Of a DNA stretch of 7,564 nucleotides, positions 5,654 through 7,564 are shown one piece after another. Each line of letters begins with the position of its first letter. Within the stretch, counting starts at the first letter, position 1. The DNA lies in contig JAJYJL010000349.1 of the NCBI GenBank assembly GCA_021789565.1, positions 1 through 7,564 on the forward strand, given 5' to 3'. A program made the translations under genes and the position numbers. Origin of the DNA: Acidobacteriota bacterium (lineage in GTDB: Bacteria > Acidobacteriota > Terriglobia > UBA7540). The notes under the pieces were generated by a model. The model searched no databases. It was not told the DNA's origin and was given only the letters and a program-made list of their open reading frames with translations.

Positions 5654-6970
5654 TTGTCTGAATACAAGAGACACTTGAGGGGATGTGTCGGTCTGAAGGT
5701 TCGCTGTGTTTTGATTGCGGCGTTCTGCTGCGTTTCTGCAGCTATTGTGGATCTCCCTGCGCTTTTGCCGCAGGAATTCAATTCCGCCGCTTTGATCAAA
5801 ATGCACGAGCGAGCGCCGGAATTCCCAATCCCGATGCGTGGCCCTCTTATTTCCTCGCCGTCGCTCCCCCCGCCCACCGTCGAGGGAGGCACTACAGGAA
5901 TTCGTCCCCCGCAACCCGGTGCCGATACGTCGCCCGGAATGCAGGAGACGGAGCCAAGCGTGGAGTGGATCAATTCATCCCCACTTACTATGGCGGGCCT
6001 TCGGGGCAAAGTAGTGATGATCGATTTCTGGGAATATACCTGTATCAATTGCGTCCGCACCTTTGCGGAAAACAAGATATGGTACGAGCGTTACCACAAA
6101 TACGGCTTTGAAATTATCGGCGTTCATTGTCCGGAGTTTGATATCGCCTATCGCGTCAGCAACGTGAGGGCCGCGGTCAGGCGTTTTGGACTACCTTACC
6201 CGGTCGTCGTTGACGACCACTTTTTGATCTGGCGCGCGTACCACAATTCCACCTGGCCAAACCGTTTCCTGATCGACGCGAGGGGTTATATCCGCTACGA
6301 TCGTTCCGGAGAAGGCGGAGACAGCGCGCTGGAGAGCGCCATCCAACAGCTCTTGAGAGAAGCTCATCCGGGACTGAAATTTCCTTCGAACGATACCATT
6401 TCTCCGGAGAATGATGCTTTTGCCGCATCCTGCGGCGTGACAACACCTGAGATGTATGTTGGTTCCTGGCATGGCCGGGGAATCCTTTCCAACCAGCAGG
6501 GCTATCGCAAAGGCAAAACGCTGAATTATACGCTTCCGGCCAACGTGGAAGACGGACGAGCTGCCGTCTCAGGGCGATGGGCGACCGACGACGGACACAA
6601 TCCTGATCAGAGCAACGGCATGATTTATCGCGGGAAGAAAAAAAGGGACGTCGCTTCCGAGGACGAACTGGAAATGCGTTATCATGCGCGGGAAGTCTAT
6701 GCCGTCATGAACGTTGAGCACGGCCGCCCGGAGCGCGTTTATATCCGCCAGGATGGAAAAGACCTTACACCACAGAATAAAGGTGTTGACGTTCAATTTG
6801 ACGCCCGCGGGCGTTCATACATCGAGGTGCATGAACCTCGGATGTATTACCTGACCGCCAACCCTAAGTTCGGCAGTCACAAAGTTGAATTGCTCCCCAC
6901 TCGCGCAGGGCTCACGATCAATTCCTTCACGTTTGGAAACGACTGCCAGACTGCGTTCCCTCATCTGTAA
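5654..6970 (+). CDS. exported thioredoxin-like protein with DipZ C-terminal architecture
   Basis: This 438-residue protein has a hydrophobic signal or anchor near residues 14-32, a proline-rich linker (about 55-100), a TlpA-like thioredoxin domain (about 103-236) and a C-terminal beta-rich domain (about 262-429). In the redoxin domain WINSSPLTMAGLRGKVV leads to DFWEYTCINC, with the redox pair C130/C133, and GVHCPEF (156-162), the WPNRFLID loop and GEGGD follow as in the C-terminal part of mycobacterial DipZ. The last domain opens with TTPEMYVG (263-270) and closes with INSFTFG (422-428), matching the carbohydrate-binding-like module of DipZ. Expected role: thiol-disulfide exchange in the periplasm or envelope. 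Unlike full DipZ it has no CcdA-type membrane domain, so a separate reductant is needed. The TTG start has GGAGG five bases upstream. The gene is divergent from the glycosidase-like gene and converges on the next one with an 87-base gap. Confidence 0.85.
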   Translation: MSEYKRHLRGCVGLKVRCVLIAAFCCVSAAIVDLPALLPQEFNSAALIKMHERAPEFPIPMRGPLISSPSLPPPTVEGGTTGIRPPQPGADTSPGMQETEPSVEWINSSPLTMAGLRGKVVMIDFWEYTCINCVRTFAENKIWYERYHKYGFEIIGVHCPEFDIAYRVSNVRAAVRRFGLPYPVVVDDHFLIWRAYHNSTWPNRFLIDARGYIRYDRSGEGGDSALESAIQQLLREAHPGLKFPSNDTISPENDAFAASCGVTTPEMYVGSWHGRGILSNQQGYRKGKTLNYTLPANVEDGRAAVSGRWATDDGHNPDQSNGMIYRGKKKRDVASEDELEMRYHAREVYAVMNVEHGRPERVYIRQDGKDLTPQNKGVDVQFDARGRSYIEVHEPRMYYLTANPKFGSHKVELLPTRAGLTINSFTFGNDCQTAFPHL

Positions 6971-7057
6971 TGAAGCTGCCGGCCCGTGGCGATTGCCCCC
7001 ACTTTACGCAAATGATTTCCTGTCTGAACGACCTGTAAGCGCTGAGGCGATCGCGGT

Positions 7058-7564
7058 TTACTCTGTCGCGGAAGTGATCTGGACGTCGTCGAGCCAGACC
7101 TTGCCGGTGATGGCTGTGTTATCGTCTGCTTTGCTGGGAGAGCGGAATAGGAGAACCAGGAGCAGTTGCGTCTTGGGGCCTGTCTTGAACTCCAGACTCA
7201 GCGGGTTCCAGCCGCCGCTTGTTCCTGTCATCCCTGGAGTGAATTTGTCGAGCGCGCGCGGATCGTACGCATCTACAACTTCAAGGCACGGCCCGCTGTC
7301 GCTGGTGATGTCCTGGGTCTTCATGACGGCATTCAGCAGGTACTCGTGATTCGGCAATACTTTGACAAACTGAAAGATCTGGTGATAGTTCAGGTTCCGA
7401 TTTCCGGTGAACTGTACGGCAAGAGAATGGCCGGGGGAATGGAACGTGGCAGTGTCCAAACCGGCGTAAACTCCCGGAACATCCTGGATTCTCCAATCGA
7501 ATCCCATATTCAGCAGAGGATCCTCAAAATTTCCATTGGTGATAATGTTCTGGTTAGATCGGAA
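7058..7564 (-). CDS. C-terminal part of a protein ending in a CenC-like carbohydrate-binding domain (partial)
   Basis: The frame is open from the right edge to a TAA at 7058, giving 168 residues; the internal ATG at 7507 is not the true start, because coding clearly continues upstream. The visible part begins with NIITNGNFEDP and FDWRI, the hallmark opening of CBM4/9/CenC-like beta-sandwich domains (NLLxNGxFE...W), and ends with GKVWLDDVQIT, the equally typical closing strand (WLDDVxL). Such domains bind sugars or act as structural modules on secreted or surface proteins. The domain is the C terminus of the protein; what precedes it is off the window. Large tetratricopeptide or exopolysaccharide-related proteins carry similar tails in Acidobacteria-like genomes, but that is recollection rather than something seen here. 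The gene converges on the DipZ-like gene, with no clear terminator between them. Confidence 0.7.
   Translation of the reverse strand, partial: FRSNQNIITNGNFEDPLLNMGFDWRIQDVPGVYAGLDTATFHSPGHSLAVQFTGNRNLNYHQIFQFVKVLPNHEYLLNAVMKTQDITSDSGPCLEVVDAYDPRALDKFTPGMTGTSGGWNPLSLEFKTGPKTQLLLVLLFRSPSKADDNTAITGKVWLDDVQITSATE

Noticed and set aside
5473..6075. Minus-strand open frame of 200 codons opposite the start of the DipZ-like gene
   Set aside because: It overlaps the well-supported thioredoxin coding sequence in antisense and has no recognisable domain; only its last part, outside the gene, was kept as a frameshift idea.
6971..7057. Possible bidirectional terminator between the convergent genes
   Set aside because: Only a three- or four-base stem (GTGG with CCAC) and a GCGATCGC palindrome are present, with no T-run on either strand.
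1..7564. Mobile element, CRISPR array, tRNA or toxin-antitoxin content
   Set aside because: I looked for transposase-like proteins, terminal repeats, spaced direct repeats, tRNA-like cloverleaf ends and paired small ORFs and saw none.

Overview
This window looks like a chromosomal segment of a free-living, moderately GC-rich Gram-negative-type bacterium. The gene mix fits an Acidobacteriota-like soil organism: a Tat-exported (alpha/alpha)6-barrel glycosidase, a DipZ-type thioredoxin, a CenC-like carbohydrate-binding domain, and scattered lipid and heme enzymes. That taxonomic guess comes from gene style only and is weak. I see no rRNA, tRNA, CRISPR, insertion sequence or phage gene, so this reads as ordinary chromosome rather than a mobile island.

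Layout: Bases 1-222 hold no gene, but contain a possible minus-strand promoter and Shine-Dalgarno run that would serve a gene off the left edge. On the minus strand, reading right to left from about 2960 to 223, come three genes. A fatty acid hydroxylase/sterol desaturase-family membrane diiron enzyme (2043-2816) overlaps a short-chain dehydrogenase (1267-2046) by an ATGA junction. After a 126-base gap follows a CtaA/COX15-like heme A synthase relative (223-1140) that keeps only two of the four usual heme-ligand histidines. Bases 2817-3098 hold a plausible promoter and leader for this group but no convincing gene.

Bases 3099-5249 (minus) encode a 716-residue Tat-signal protein that resembles GH65-type glycosidases/phosphorylases. 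It has a good sigma70-like promoter immediately upstream (5269-5297). A possible 60-residue membrane protein (5328-5510, minus) lies just upstream of that promoter. Bases 5511-5653 form the leader of a plus-strand, divergently transcribed, exported thioredoxin-like protein (5654-6970) with the DipZ C-terminal architecture: a TlpA-like domain with CINC, then a carbohydrate-binding-like domain. The right edge (7058-7564, minus) is the C-terminal end of a protein ending in a CenC-like beta-sandwich domain.

How the genes may work together: the hydroxylase and SDR form the clearest functional unit. A membrane oxygenase that installs a hydroxyl group, coupled to an oxidoreductase acting on alcohol or ketone, suggests a two-step lipid modification. 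Whether the CtaA-like protein belongs to it is unknown. The glycosidase, DipZ-like protein and CenC-like protein are all exported or likely exported, so the right half is an envelope or periplasmic neighbourhood. I did not find a clearly new multi-gene system. The best leads are the degenerate CtaA-like protein beside the hydroxylase-SDR pair, and the GH65-like protein without the canonical GPDE motif.
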